Program-made: the position numbers and the translations under genes
Assembly: GCA_036936605.1 (NCBI GenBank)
Contig: JAUPFV010000005.1
Coordinates: 51,852,742-51,916,741 of the forward strand
DNA length: 64,000 bases
Direction: 5' to 3'
From: Limnanthes douglasii subsp. nivea
Lineage: Eukaryota > Streptophyta > Magnoliopsida > Brassicales > Limnanthaceae
Notes under the pieces: generated by a model
The model's input: the letters and a program-made list of their open reading frames with translations, nothing else
Told to the model about the DNA's origin: nothing
Databases searched by the model: none
In this document: in pieces, positions 23,590 through 36,049 of the stretch
Position numbering within the stretch: position 1 is the first letter of the stretch
Layout of the letters: every line of letters starts with the position of its first letter

Positions 23590-23739
23590 GGCTCTGATAC
23601 CAAACTGATGACGGGGCGGAAACAGAAGAAGAAGCAACGATAGATGAAACCCTAGTTCAAGGGTAACATGATGCAACCCTAATCTAAGGGTAACAAAGAG
23701 TGAAATTTTCAGAGATAAAAAATCTATTATTCCAAAAAC
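23590..23739 (-). repeat. Inverted repeat, right arm: LTR end with tRNA-Met PBS
   Basis: On the minus strand this is the terminal 136 bp of an LTR followed by a perfect TGGTATCAGAGCC primer site at 23,590-23,602. The LTR is cut off at 23,739. It is the partner of 22,963-23,112. Confidence 0.85.
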
Positions 23740-23999
23740 CTATTGGTTGATAGATTAATAAAGAAGATCACTTCTGCACCCCTTGAACACTGAGAATTTA
23801 AAATTATATTCGGAATGAATATATAAAAATTATACATATTTTTCAATTGACCACGTAACGACTGGTGGCATTCTCTTTCCTACCATGGTGGTATATGAAG
23901 GTTTTAAGAAGGTACCTATGTAGCCAGCTGGTAAATCATTTGTGTTTTATATATTCCGACTTTATTTTCGAAAGGTCAGGAATTTTCGACCTCAAATCT

Positions 24000-24110
24000 T
24001 ACTTTAAAAGGTTCCCAAAAGTAGTTTGTCATGTTTAAAAGGTTCCAACACTAGTTGGTCATGCTTAAAGATTCCAACATTAGTTGGTCAGTATTGGGAA
24101 CTCATTACTA
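24000..24110. repeat. Tandem repeat, about 28-30 bp, three copies
   Basis: The unit contains GGTTCCAACATTAGTTGGTCATG. It sits between the pol remnant and the antisense ORF, the same place as the 90-bp repeat in the younger Tat element. Confidence 0.7.
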
Positions 24111-24329
24111 CTAAATCTATAAAGAGCTTTGGTAACCAGTTGGGGATTGATTACCGTTGAATGGATAGAATCCGAAGACATGACGTTATATCAAAATTTT
24201 ACACGAAGATAAAAACAAGATGAATTAGAATTTATAAAATACGAAATAAGAACATAAAACTGCATAGCTGTATAGTGGCTTGCAATAAAAAAACACCTAC
24301 AAGCATAGAGTTATAACATCGGACACGCA

Positions 24330-27300
24330 AAATAAAAGTTATTCAACGTTCTTTGAATCTTCTTCAAATTGATTTGTTGAGAGCCCCCACTTGTAAATGA
24401 CCATTATCACCATCATTATTTGAATCTTCAGATGCCTCAGATATATCTTTAAGTTCTTCTTCTTTATATTTGAATGAAATATATTTGGAACTTTTCTCCT
24501 TAGGAAAAATCCCAGTAAGAGCCTAATTCCAACTCCAGAAATTCTTTATAAAAACCAAAGACCATTACAAATCTGATTTTATCTTCATACCGATTGAGAG
24601 CTGCCATCTTTTTATAAACAAATCAGAAAATACAACTCCTTCATTTTTTTTACCATAGAATTTGAAAGCAATCAAAGGTGTGGCAGTATTTTTCTTATCT
24701 TATTCAGGCTTTCGAATAACCTCTTTCAACTCTTCGGTTTCATTCAAAAATATATTGATCGTTAGATTATTTTCCCTTCGGGTTGTGTATGCCTCGATTT
24801 TATTTTCAGTAGGACACTCGTTATCTCAGTCATATAAGTTTTGAATATGGAGTTTTGTTTCTTTGGACATAAAGAGCCCATTGTTCATTCTTAACTTCTA
24901 TGAATTTTTATAATTCAAACACTTTGTCAGAGCTCGCCAAATATTCTATAAATAAAATTAAAGTCCTCTGCTATGGCCTAAGTAGAATTCTCAAAAGGTG
25001 CAGCTAAATCCTTAGTTTTGTCTAAATCCACTTTTTGTTTTGCCATCTTCCTCTCAAACTTTGAAATAAGAACAACAAGATCATGAAGAGCTACAATAAA
25101 GCAATATGTTTTGAGAAGTTGAAAAAGACTCGGAGTTTGAATAATCTAACCCTTCTTGGGGTCGAGTGTCATGAAGCGATAAGCCCTATATCGACAGTTT
25201 TGGAGGTTTGGTCTTGGTAGAAGGCATCGGCATCCATGATAACTTAAATAATTTGGTATGAGGACAGGGCAATCTTCTTTCCACCATAAAGGATCTTTTG
25301 AACCAACGATTTAATTTTCCTTTTACTTATTTTCCCCATTTCTTTACCCTTCGAGTTGTGTGTTGATTTTTTATTTCTCCTTTATTGGATCTCTTTTTAT
25401 TCGGACCACAAATTTTTTCCTTCTTAACCATTTTACTATGAGTCCTTTTTTTGTTTGGAAGGTAAATATGAGAGTTAGAGGCAATAAATTGGTCTAAACT
25501 TTCATATAGACTATGAGGAATGGTCAATTATTCAGAAGATATGATATTTTTCTTATTCATACTCAAGAGGTGGCTTCGGATCAGGTTAACATAAGTAAAG
25601 CAGTTGTGAAATCTACTCGACCAATTTTATTTAGCACACTTGTTTTGCATGCTATATATCTTTTCAACAGCTTCAAAATATTGTTGTTGGGATGTAGAGA
25701 TTACTAGAAAAGAAAACTGTATGAGAAATCCAAAATTAATGAAACATCTAAAGGTTGATAATATTTATAGATAATTTTGGCGGAAGACTGAACTTACTTA
25801 TTCTCTTCCACTTCATGTGAATTCATTGAGGATTTAATCTCTACAACATTTCTTCACCATTCTCGTAACAACCACTAATAAAAAAAATTGTTGTTTCCAA
25901 GTCACTTTTGCTTTAAGGACATCATCTACCACCCTATGATTGTTCCCTAAAGTGATTAAATAAGAAAACTATAACATGGTTCCTCGAAAATGAGATACTG
26001 GCCACAAAATTATCCATGGGAAGTTCAATTTCAAAAATCCTCGAAGCGATGTTATAGGACATTAGGGTGAACCATGTATTCAGACTAGCTTGACTATGTC
26101 AGAGGTCCACTAGTTCGAAATATCGAATTATAGCAAAGTCTAAAGGAAACTAAAGTCCCCAATTCACGACATAAAGATAAACCACAACTCCATGAGTTCT
26201 AGTAAACACTGGTGCCTCTCTAACCTTAAGAAAGCGGATATGAACCAACTCTGGAATTCTCTATCTTCTTCAGAAAATCTGATTCTTCTGTTTTAGAGCA
26301 GTAATTGTACTTGATTTTATAGATATCTATAAGGTATCTATTTTTGATGTCGTGAAGATTCGTTTTGATTACTTCGGATATCTCCAAGAGCAGTTCAACT
26401 TCCACCTCTTTTGTTTTATTCTCCTTTCGGTACATATTTGTTTTTTCATTACGAGGCTCAACCTTATCATCAGAAACCTATCGAATTATAGATCCAGTGA
26501 TTGGAGGCATCAGAGTTTCTAATGGAAGTGATTCTACTTCTGTTTCCCTATGAGTCTATACCACAATCTTGATATCAAAAAAACTTTCATTAATTAATTG
26601 CATCACATTTTGAGCAAATTTCTCCGAGGGTGTAGACTCACTTTTACGAATCCTGTTGGGTCTGGTGGGAATAATTTCCTTAGTCTCACCCAATTCATTT
26701 GCAAGCGCATCATGGTTGAGATGAATAACTCTAGGCATATGGATTATTTTTCTCTAGAGTTGGAAGAGTATTTTCTTTTCTCTGAAGGCGACAATGGGTT
26801 CTTGGTGGGAGACGTTTCTTCAGTATCATATTACCCCACCAGAATGATACGAGATTTACATTTTTTCCCTAGTTACGAGTTGTTTTGGGAGGATATGTTA
26901 TTTTTTCTCAAAGTAGGATGATTAGAAAGGTTTGAAGAAAGAGAGGGCCGAACCAATTCATTTTGTTTTTTCCGTAATATACTGATCTGAAATCAAATAC
27001 TTTAGTAACAAAGTTAGGTTTTTTGTCGATAATCCCGATGGATTGCCTCTGCTCAGCTTTCTCAGCTATCAATAACGAGTATGAAAGAAAATTGTCAAAA
27101 TAAAACGTGCAATAAATTAAGTGTATGAATACAAACGTTACCTCGAACAAGCAATCTGGATAACTCTAAGGACAAGTGTGTGATAATGATGATTTTCCAA
27201 TTGATGAAGAGAGAAAGAAGGCGATGATTTTTGCTGGAATGTTTTTTTGCGACAATGATCTCTTGGAAATTAAAGTTTACAGTGGTCGGAGTATTATGAA

Positions 27301-27372
27301 TTTAATCTCTCTCGTTGTCTATCTTTAGAATGAGTAAAAAGTGAGAAATAAGAGATGAATAACGAATTTATA
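24330..27372 (-). pseudogene. Antisense accessory ORF of the old Tat element, left copy
   Basis: On the minus strand, opposite to the pol remnant, recognisable pieces in order are EKAEQRQSIG with KPNFVTKVFDF (27,080-26,960), VIHLNHDALANELGETKE (26,738-26,556), IKYNYCSKTEESDF (26,435-26,226) and VNWGL, FPLD, ASLNTWFTLMSYNIA near 26,170-26,040. The last is the putative transposon protein domain also seen at 2252-2596. A coiled-coil-like and acidic tail (KEEELKDISEASEDSNND) ends near 24,330. A TATA-like TATAAATT lies at 27,365-27,372 on this strand. Many stops are present. The sequence is the inverted partner of 58,030-60,500. Confidence 0.75.
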
Positions 27373-27645
27373 AAAGAGGCTTCGAAACCCCAACAAACAC
27401 TTATATTCGGGAGTATAAAGGTTTTTTCACCATCCTTTCATGCTTCATCGTGACACATGTGCAAAAGCATACCAAACGATATGTAGACAGTTCTTGGGTT
27501 GTTAACTTCCTTAGCAAAAACAATCAAAGGAAAATGTATCTCACTCATGCCGTTTTGGACCATAAAATCAACTACAATAAGTGGAAATGTACATGTAAAA
27601 TCCAAAGCAACATCAAAACTAGTCTTTCCTTAAATTTCTTCGTAA

Positions 27646-27661
27646 GGACTAGGGGGGCTAC
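27646..27661 (+). other. Polypurine tract of the old Tat element
   Basis: GGACTAGGGGGGCTAC directly precedes TAATAAAGG, the decayed LTR start. It matches the tract of the younger element (GACTGGGGGGCTAC) almost base for base. Confidence 0.75.
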
Positions 27662-28685
27662 TAATAAAGGTAGGATTTATCAGACTCTTAAGTGGAACTG
27701 GTAATATTTTAGACCGATATTTACTTTGTAATATAAACCCAATAAATCTATAACTTGAGGGTGTTGATTGCTAGAATAAAGGGTAAATATATTTTAATTT
27801 AGTAAGTTAATGAGGTGTATTAGCCAAAAATGGACTAATTATGTAGGCCCAAAAGTCCACCACTCTTACTATGTAAGAAAATATAACTGTTTTTGGAAAT
27901 GGTGAATAATTTATTATTTTATTACTACTTTTGACAATTTCTCTCTCCGGAATTCCGATATTAAATCTCTCAATAAACTTCTATGTGACCCTCGAAATAC
28001 TTATGACCCATTTACCCCTTAAATATTTTCTAAAGTCATCAACTCTCGTACACATCCTATTCAAAATTTGGTAGATTTTATTGCTAGAATATTGTCTCGA
28101 GAATAATAAACTCAAAGCCTAAAATGTTTTAAACGATATATCACAATGATAAAAATTAACTTATTGACAAAAAATGTCCAACATATGAAATATGCTCCAT
28201 CTAAATTATGTAGTAGACAATATTTGTTAAATTTGAAGAAATTTTAATAAAATTTGGTCTGCGCGTGACATATATTTCTAGATATAACAAAAACAACATT
28301 AAAATCTAAAAAGGGTGTCTCCTTTCATTACATAATGATTTCCTCTAAACTATTTTTTTAGTCTAAAATAAGACCACAACCAAAATAATGTGAAGCCAAA
28401 CCAAAAATAAACAAAATTAGTAAAATATGTACGTGTTTAAGACATCTGGTTAGATCACATGAGATAGTTGGTTAAAAGTTACAAATCTCAAACATTAAGG
28501 TATTTTTATACTTAAAGAAAACTCAACTCTAAAGATATTCTATTTTATACATAAATGGTGTCTTTACGAAGATATGAGATATGCCATTTAATCAGGTGGA
28601 GTGTGGTAAGAATTTTGATGATTGAAAATATGAACCTGAAGACGAATTTGAATCGTAAAAACTCGAAAATCATATAAGCAATACT

Positions 28686-29341
28686 TGATGAGGGGGTATT
28701 CTCCATCTGATAAATAATAAGGCAAGCCGAGCAGAAGACAACAATCAAAGAGTATAAAGCAACCCTAAACGCAGCATGAATCTGAGCAACAAGCAAGGAG
28801 AATAAATATCTCGAGCATAACCGAAATCTATGGAAGAAAGTAGAGCTGGTCCAATCGCAGAGCAGGATCTACGACCGAACAGAGCAGGATCTGCGACCGA
28901 ACAAAGCAGGATACCGAGCAGAGCATGATCTGTGACCGAGCAGGATTTGTGACCGAGCAGATAAGGATTTGTGACCGAACAGAAGATGATTGATATAAAG
29001 CACGCTCGGCCTAACACACGGATAACATCGGTCGAGCTCGATTTATAACAAAGACGGTCAAAGTAACGGTGGAATGTTATATCAGTGAGCTTAGTCAAAC
29101 CACTAACGCTTAAATCATAAATTCAGGCTCTATGATGTAAATGCACCAGCGCATGTAGTTACTTGGAGTAATTATTCTAGTAACTACCATTTATTTATAG
29201 GAGCATACAAATAAGAGTTGAGTATCAGATGTAAATGGACAATTCATTTTGTTTAAATACAGAAATACTGAATTTTATATTTTTTTCTCTCTTTTCTTTC
29301 TCAAACGATTATGGTGTTTGATTAAGGTTTCGATCCTATCC
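28686..29341. mobile_element. Solo LTR nested in the old Tat LTR
   Basis: The 656-bp insertion begins TGATGAGGGGGTATTC and ends CCTATCC, with one base off the canonical CA. It is flanked by ATACT (28,681-28,685) and GTACT (29,342-29,346), a 5-bp duplication with one mismatch. The inverted partner arm lacks it and reads GCAATACTCATGG straight through (minus strand of about 56,730), which is the pre-insertion site. No internal region is present, so it is a solo LTR of unknown family. Confidence 0.75.
28857..28985. repeat. Tandem repeat, about 22-bp unit, in the solo LTR
   Basis: Around six imperfect copies of AGCAGGATCTGCGACCGAAC occur. Confidence 0.8.
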
Positions 29342-30049
29342 GTACTCATGATGAAAAATAAAATTCAAAAATATAAAAAGCCTTTAATGACTGAGTTTAC
29401 AATATGAAAAAGTTCCCAAAATTCTATACAATTACAGGTCGTCGCGACAGTGAACCTTCTTCGTCAAAGCGGATCAGACAGATGTGATCGTTGCTGTAAC
29501 TATTAATTCTGATCGTGATAATAACGTGGGAGAGTACATAAAAATACTCGAGATATTTATTCTCGACACAATTGCATTTTGAACAAAAAAAATACTTAGG
29601 TTTTGCTGGCTATGACAAGCCAAATTTTTTTGGCTCGACAAACACAAAAGTGTATTTTGTTTTTAATTTTCATGTTGGGAGAGTTGTTTAAAAAGCTTTG
29701 TGGTTTTAAAAAGAATGGTTTTAAAAAATATTTTTTAAACCCATATGGATGAAACTAAATACATTAACTAATAATTTGTTTAGATTTTTTTATACTATTC
29801 TGCATTTTTTCTTCGTTACTAACGTTTATTGATCAAATTTCCTTTTTCGGGTTGATGGTCATGAGTTAACCGTTTGTTACATTAAAAGCTACGCGAGAAT
29901 AGTTAAATTCAAAGGACAAATATCATGTAAGTTGTTTATATCCTGTTTGCTCTCTAACATGTAATGTAATTGGGAACCAAACTTCATATACTGTTCTTAG
30001 TAATTGGCAATATTCATTACTTGGGAGCAGACAAACGAACTGTGAGGTA

Positions 30050-30150
30050 TCACAGTGGACTATGGTATTTGTGTTTCCAGTGTCATATTCTTTTTAATGT
30101 TGGTTTGCTCGGCTATTCTTACAATGACTGGGCAGGATGGGTAAATACTT
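30050..30150 (+). pseudogene. Possible copia RNase H fragment
   Basis: In two frames the stretch reads MDYGICVSS and LGYSYNDWAGWVNT. These resemble the copia RNase H pattern DYGI....GYSDSDWAGCVD. It is short and broken, so the call is tentative. Confidence 0.35.
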
Positions 30151-32034
30151 AAGGTTATTATCGACTCTTGGTTCATTTTTTTCTTTTGGTATAAATAAAA
30201 AGGGATGATTCAGTTGTCCTATCTGGATTTAGATGAGTCAGTTGGTTCTTTGACTATAATATTTTTTTTGGTATGGTTTTTATTCTGAATTTATTTTCTA
30301 TAGTTTTTTTATTTTTGAATTTCAATTATATACGGTGAGTTCCTTTTGATTATGATAATTTTGATAAATTTAGTTTATAATTTTCAAAAAATAATGACTA
30401 AATTAACAAAACATTATCTAAATCGAGCGATATTCATAGCGCATTTTGTCCCGCCTTTTGTCCCACCACTATAATGATGGAGTAGTTATTTTTTGTTACT
30501 TAAGCGTTTGATTTTCATTTTTAATTTTTATATTACTTTATTTGTTATAATTATAAAATATAATTAATTTTAAAAGAAATTTTCAACATTATTTTCCTAT
30601 AACAAAATAAAGATTAGTAAGTAGAAGTTAAAATAAATTATTAAAAAGTATAACAAACTTAAAAATTAAATAAAATGATAAATAATTAAAACATTGAAAC
30701 AGGAAAAAAGAGAAATTGATATTTTTATAATATTTGTGAGAAATTAAAACATTGAAACAAAGCTATCATTGAAACAGAAAAATATTTGGTCTAAAATATT
30801 TTTATAAATTTATGTTATTTTTGTTTATAAAATGGTTGGAAGAGATTGTTTCACAATAGTTTGTAGCCGTACTGGTAGTGAGAAATTGATATTTTTAGAA
30901 TTAACACGTTGTTGTTTTTAGAGCTAGATAACGCATTCAAAACTAATAATAGAACTAAGTTTGGCGAAACTATTGAAAAATGTTTCAGAAAATATGTATA
31001 CGTTTAATAGTTTAGCCCTCTAATTTTCATTCCTCGATCCGCCATTATCAGAGCTTTTAAAGCCCTCCCATGTTCAAACTCAGATATTTATTTAAACACT
31101 TATATCCATTACATAAATTAACTCGTGAAATTTAGACTCATATGTGGATGCAGACCCAGATTCTTTCTTGAAAGCATTCACCTAGGATGAAAATAACCAT
31201 AAGTAAACAAAGCTAATGGCTTTTACAATTTTAATCTTGGAAAGAGATCGAACTTACAAGCGTTTTGAGGCAATTCCAGTCGAAGACAAGAGCTTGTCCT
31301 TGTAAGTTGTAATCTAACAAAAGTCAACACATGAGCGCTATCTTTGGTTCCAAAAAGACTGAACAACCGTTCCTTCTCCTTAAGATAAAGGAGACAGTAC
31401 ATAAACTACATACAAGTTTATATGAATTTGTTCAATCTTTAATCCTTTTCCTTAAGATAAAGGAGACAGTACATAAACTACATGCATTCCGACCCAAATA
31501 GTATAAAGGAACCTCAATTTAATTAGCAAGTCTTAATTTTTGCTGGTGTAGTGTTTTTTGTCGCGATTGTCACATTAGAAAGTAGGAAGTACTATTAAAT
31601 ATTATTCAAAACTGCATCAAATAATATATAACAATATGCGGAAAATAATTACTCTTTAAATAGATCCACCTAATGAATAAACGAAAAGAGATTGCTTACC
31701 GATTTGCTTGCTGCTATTCATATAGTGTTGTGTTCTTTTTCGTTCCTTAGCGATTATGTAGATGAGCTTGAAAGATCATGCATAACCAAGTTAGAAAAAA
31801 AAAAGGTTTGGTTTACCGGACATTATACGAAGCGGCACATTTGTGCTTAGGGTTCACGATGATGAAATTCCAAAACGTAGCCTTCATTTAAAGTATTTAC
31901 AATGTAAGGCGCAACATTGTAAAACTCATCCTTTACTACTTAATTGTTTTTCGGGACAACAACCCCATAAATTGAAAATTCAATTTACATCCATGATTTA
32001 TTAATTCACACTGAAGTGTTGAGATTTGAGCCAT
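30151..32034. other. AT-rich; one 34-bp direct repeat pair
   Basis: A phrase around TTAAGATAAAGGAGACAGTA occurs at about 31,379 and again at 31,450, 71 bp apart. No gene or element end was recognised. Confidence 0.4.
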
Positions 32035-32171
32035 CTTCATCATAGTGCCCAAATTCAACCCGGTTACCACACTTGAGCCCGTAACGCTTTTACACCCATA
32101 GGTCCAATTTAGTTAATTAAATAATTAACTTAATTAATTTTAATTTGGACTTCCTTAAGACAATGACCGAA
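32035..32171. repeat. Short flanking repeat S, first copy
   Basis: This 137-bp segment (ATCATAGTGCCCAAATTC ... CAATGACCGAAT) recurs at 33,790-33,926 and 37,065-37,200, each time just after a minisatellite module. Confidence 0.8.
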
Positions 32172-32342
32172 TATCATTGTTTGAGTCTTGAGTTATAAGA
32201 TATGCATCTGGATCTAACTTTTTGTCAATGTTGTTTTGCACGTGTGAGATTCATAGCATTAGTAATCGCATACCGCATGTATCCATACAACTTTATTAAT
32301 CTATAGCCTCACATCATTTTTGTTTTCAGTACATGATTTATC

Positions 32343-32450
32343 ATGTGGTGTATTGTCCCTCATCTACCATGCGGTATAGAATCTCACATCTACCATGTGG
32401 TGTATTGTCATACACCTCTCATGTGGTTTATTGTACCGCGTCTGTTATAT
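32343..32450 (-). repeat. Minisatellite units upstream of the peptide
   Basis: The plus-strand phrase CATCTACCATGTGGTGTATTG is the reverse complement of the units at 18,860-19,010. The second duplicate has the same units at 35,750-35,860. Confidence 0.8.
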
Positions 32451-32599
32451 TGTGTATTTTCTTTATTGTTTAGCATTCTTGAATTAACACTAACCTCACC
32501 TTTTTTATACGAAACATGTCATCAAAAACTTGTTTTTTTTCAGACCATACTTATTTGCAATAATTTAACAGAGATTAAGAAAAATAAAATAATAGATTT

Positions 32600-32882
32600 T
32601 CATATAGAAGTGACAAATAAATACAAGTTTATTCCCTTCTTAAAATTGCATGTGATACAAAGAACAAAAAAAACTTCTATAAAAAAGTTGGGATTTTTTG
32701 TTGAAATAATTAAAATATACGACGTTGAAGAAGGACTTAGATTGAATTCAAAGTTGGAACCACTTACAACCAAAGATGTGAAGACTCCCTTTGGTTTGAA
32801 GCACAAAAAAAAACACATACCATTAAACAACAAACATTTCGAACCCAGATATTTAAATGAGAATAACAAGAATCAAGGATAG
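32600..32882 (+). pseudogene. Conserved unknown peptide, copy 2
   Basis: An open frame from the minisatellite units runs to a stop at 32,882. The conserved part reads FVEIIKIYDVEEGLRLNSKL, then EPLTTKDVKTPFGLKHKKK, then HFEPRYLNENNK. It corresponds residue by residue to copy 1 at 18,423-18,623, with conservative exchanges (D/N, K/R, K/N). A pyrimidine-rich CAG lies upstream at about 32,545 and could be a splice acceptor, so this may be a terminal exon. No family was recognised and no function is proposed. Confidence 0.5.
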
Positions 32883-32999
32883 AGAAAACTTACTTTTCTT
32901 ATGATACAGAAAAAAAGTAAAAAAATACCGATTTTTTTTCTAAATTATATGATGAAGGTATACAATTCCTTGTTTTGTTACATGTTTTTATATTATCCA

Positions 33000-33725
33000 C
33001 GCATAAATAGTCCCGCCAGGGTCTCACATGTATTATCTGTTCTTGGTCTCGTATAGATCAACTTTATCTGTCCTCACTTGGATCATCTTTGCATGGTCTC
33101 GCATGAATTATCTTTTCCTGGTCTTGCTTGTATCATAATTTCATATTCTCGCATGGATATTATTTTCCTGGCCTTATATTGATCATATTTTGCTGGTCTT
33201 ACATGTATCATATTTGACTGACCTCACATGTATCATATTTGACTGACCTCACATGTATCATATTTGACTGACCTCACATGTATCATCTTTGCTTGGCCAC
33301 GCATGGATACATTTTCCGTGGCTTCTCATGTATCATTTTTTCCTCGTCTAACAAAGATCACTTTTTCTTTATCTCACATGTATCATATTTTTCTGGCCCC
33401 GCATAGTTAATCTTTTATTGTCCTTTTATGGTTCATATTTTCATGTTTTCGCATGAATCACCTTTTACTAGTCTCACATGTATCATATTTTTCTAACCTC
33501 GCATGTATCATCTTTTTATGACCTCCTATTGACCATATTTTCTTGGCCTTGTATGTATCATTATTTTCGAGCCTCACATGTATCATCTTTATCTAGCATC
33601 CCATGTATCATCTTTATCTGCCTCATATGTATCATCTTTTTTGGGCCTCGAATGTATCTTCATTGTCTTGCCTCGCTTGTATCATCATTTCCTACATCAC
33701 ATATTACCTTCATATCACCTCTATC
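33000..33725 (-). repeat. 25-bp minisatellite array, copy 1
   Basis: The unit CATGTATCATATTTGACTGACCTCA repeats exactly every 25 bp at 33,201-33,290 and more loosely across the whole block. The core CTCGCATG.ATCAT is the reverse complement of ATGAT.CATGCGAG, the motif scattered at 13,200-19,310. Confidence 0.85.
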
Positions 33726-33789
33726 ATGAAATTATATTAACTAAACTTTCGCATGTTTATAGGATGTAATAACCAAAGAAGTTAATCTA

Positions 33790-35179
33790 TCATAGTGCCC
33801 AAATTCAACCTGGTTACCACACTTGAGCCCGTAACGCCTTTACACCCATATTTACAATTTAGTTAATTAAATAATTAACTTGATTACTTTTAATTTGGAC
33901 TTCCTTAAGACAATGACCGAATATGTTTATTTAGCATCTCGGTCCAATTTATTGTCGGTCCATGACTATATTAAATAAATATATTCCAAAAATCTACCAC
34001 TTGGATCGCCACATGCTACTCAAGCATACATATTCAACTTTAATGGGATCCATATATTCATTGTTAATGGGAAAACAGTACAACCTCGTAGATGACTAAT
34101 AACAATGTAAGACTAAGGACCTTTTTCTTGTAATGTGAACAATATGATGCAACAGTATTCACATTACTATTATCAATCAATTACTTGGGCCAATTATGGA
34201 GCGTGGCCTAAGAGTAATATGACTTGTGATCGTACATATCTACTCTTAAATTGTTCATTCCTTTAAAGATCCAATACAATACATATGTCAATAAATATTT
34301 TTAAGTATATATATTACAATAAACTTTAATATGCACATGACTGCAAAATATAACATCACATTTAGTTTGAAACTCTCCCGCTAAAACTCACAATCCTCTA
34401 GATATATAAAATGACTCTTATCAATGAATTACCAACAAAACCATTTTTCAGAGGGTGGAACTAAACTTGTTCTATTGATAGGGTGTTATATAGGGAAAAC
34501 AGGAAGAACCAAAGACCTTCAAAACTGAGTAGTCAAGTTTTCCTAAGTTAAATTTCATAATGTATCGTATTATCTAATGTAGAATTTGGAATCTTGTTGA
34601 TTAGATAAGTGGTTGTGCTGAAAGAATCTGATCAATAGGATAATGGTAGGTGCGACTGGGCTAAAAGTGTTAGGATAGTGTCAACAATGTGCATTCGATT
34701 CGTCTATTCTTTGCCATTTTGTGCAGAGGTGTGAGGACATGATATTCTAAGATTGATGCCATTCATAGTGAATGGTAATAAAAAAATGTATTCTCCTCGT
34801 CCTCCAATTTCCAAGACCCTAATATTGTTTCAAACTGATCTCAACTAGATTTTTAAACTCTAGAAAGATAATAAGTGGATCACCCTTTTATTTTAAGGGA
34901 TAAACTAGGAGAACCTATTGTAATCATCTAGGAAAAGTATGTACTATTTGTGGTCATTTCTAGTTTATGTGGGAGATGGTCCCACAAATCAGTGTTAACA
35001 AGATTAAGAATATTAAAAGCATGAGAATTAAAAATAAGAAAATGAAATTAGTGAGATTTAGCAAGCTAGAAATAAGCATAGAAAACAAGTTGATTCTCAT
35101 TAAATAGTACATAGGTTTAAGATCTTAGACGTAATTCTAAGAGATGGATGGCGCAATCTAAGGTGCCATTTTTAAGGTA
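33790..35179. other. Non-coding part of duplication copy 1
   Basis: It begins with repeat S and then holds AT-rich sequence with phrases such as ACTCTCCCGCTAAAACTCAC that recur in copy 2. No gene was recognised. Confidence 0.4.
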
Positions 35180-35530
35180 AAAAAACATAGAACTAGACCG
35201 AAAGAATAACTCAAAACAAAAGCTATATAAGGTAGTCCCACTCGTTTGTCAATGCAATACCACCATGTCTAGTTTTCCCTGTTTCTAAATCCTTCATAAA
35301 AACATCTTTGTAAAATTCAACAAATACATGATTTTGAAAAAGTTAGTTTAAAAATAGACAACAGGTTTTTTGAAATCCTAAGCACATAAAGAACATCATT
35401 AACTAGTATATTTTCATAGTTAGAGAACCTAGAGTTACCAACATGTTTAATCAACTATTTTTTACTATTTCCAACTTCGACAGAAAATTTACCTCAATAG
35501 TCCATCCTTTTACTCTTGAGACTAGGCGTG
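35180..35530 (-). pseudogene. Copia fragment around the GAG-pre-integrase region
   Basis: On the minus strand the sequence gives KHVGNSRFSNYENILVNDVL, then YVLRISKNLLSIFKLTFSKS and in the next frame VEFYKDVFMKDLETGKTR. These are the segments between protease and integrase in copia elements (NVLYVP.I.KNLLSI.KLT, then FYKD..DL.TG). It is broken by frameshifts and stops. It is present only in copy 1 of the tandem duplication, at its junction with copy 2. Confidence 0.65.
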
Positions 35531-36049
35531 TAAGTCACAATATGAGTGGCTCATAAGTGTCCATACGAGGCATTATCATTGTTTGAGTCTTGAGTCATAA
35601 GATATGCATCTGGATCTAAATTTTTGGATCTGAATTTTTGTTGATGTTGTTTTGCAGGTGTGAGATTCATAACATTAGTAGGCTCATACCGCATGTATCT
35701 ATAAAACTTTATTAATATATAGCCTCACACATTACATGATTTATCACGTGGTGTATTGTCCCTCATCTACCATGCGGGTATAGATAATCAAATCTACCAT
35801 GTGGTGTATTGTCCTACATCTATCATGTGGTTTATTGTACCACGTCTGTTATATGATGTATTTTCTTTATTGTTAAGCATTCTCGAATTAACACTAACCT
35901 CACCTTTTTTATAAAAAAATATGTCATCAAAAACTTGTTTTTTCCAGATCATACTTATTTGCAATAATTTAACACAGATTAAGAAAAATAAAATAATAGA
36001 TTTTCACGTAGAAGTGATAAAAAAATACAATTTTATTCCCTTCTTAAAG

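Larger units (their letters stand above)
27662..30052 (+). repeat. 3' LTR of the old Tat element (left arm)
   Basis: It runs from TAATAAAGG after the polypurine tract to GAGGTATCA. Without the nested solo LTR it is about 1.73 kb, close to its inverted partner at 55,986-57,747 (1.76 kb). Similarity continues for about 20 bp past the LTR end (CAGTG...TATGGTATTTGT) in both arms. Confidence 0.7.
32172..35060. repeat. 3.4-kb tandem duplication, copy 1
   Basis: It aligns with 35,574-38,004 with an offset of about 3,400 bp. Copy 2 lacks about 95 bp of minisatellite and about 290 bp corresponding to 34,430-34,720. Each copy has short inverted minisatellite units, the unknown peptide, a longer 25-bp minisatellite and repeat S. 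Confidence 0.88.

Noticed and set aside
28745..29098. 117-codon ORF with repeated CSVTDPALLG blocks
   Set aside because: It is a translation of the 22-bp tandem repeat inside the solo LTR.
33000..33725. CRISPR-like array
   Set aside because: The repeats are contiguous, degenerate, 25 bp in period and without unique spacers, in plant nuclear DNA with no cas genes.
33478..33769. Two ORFs with repeated MYH..ASHVSS blocks (and 36,805-37,050)
   Set aside because: They translate the 25-bp minisatellite; there is no independent evidence of coding.
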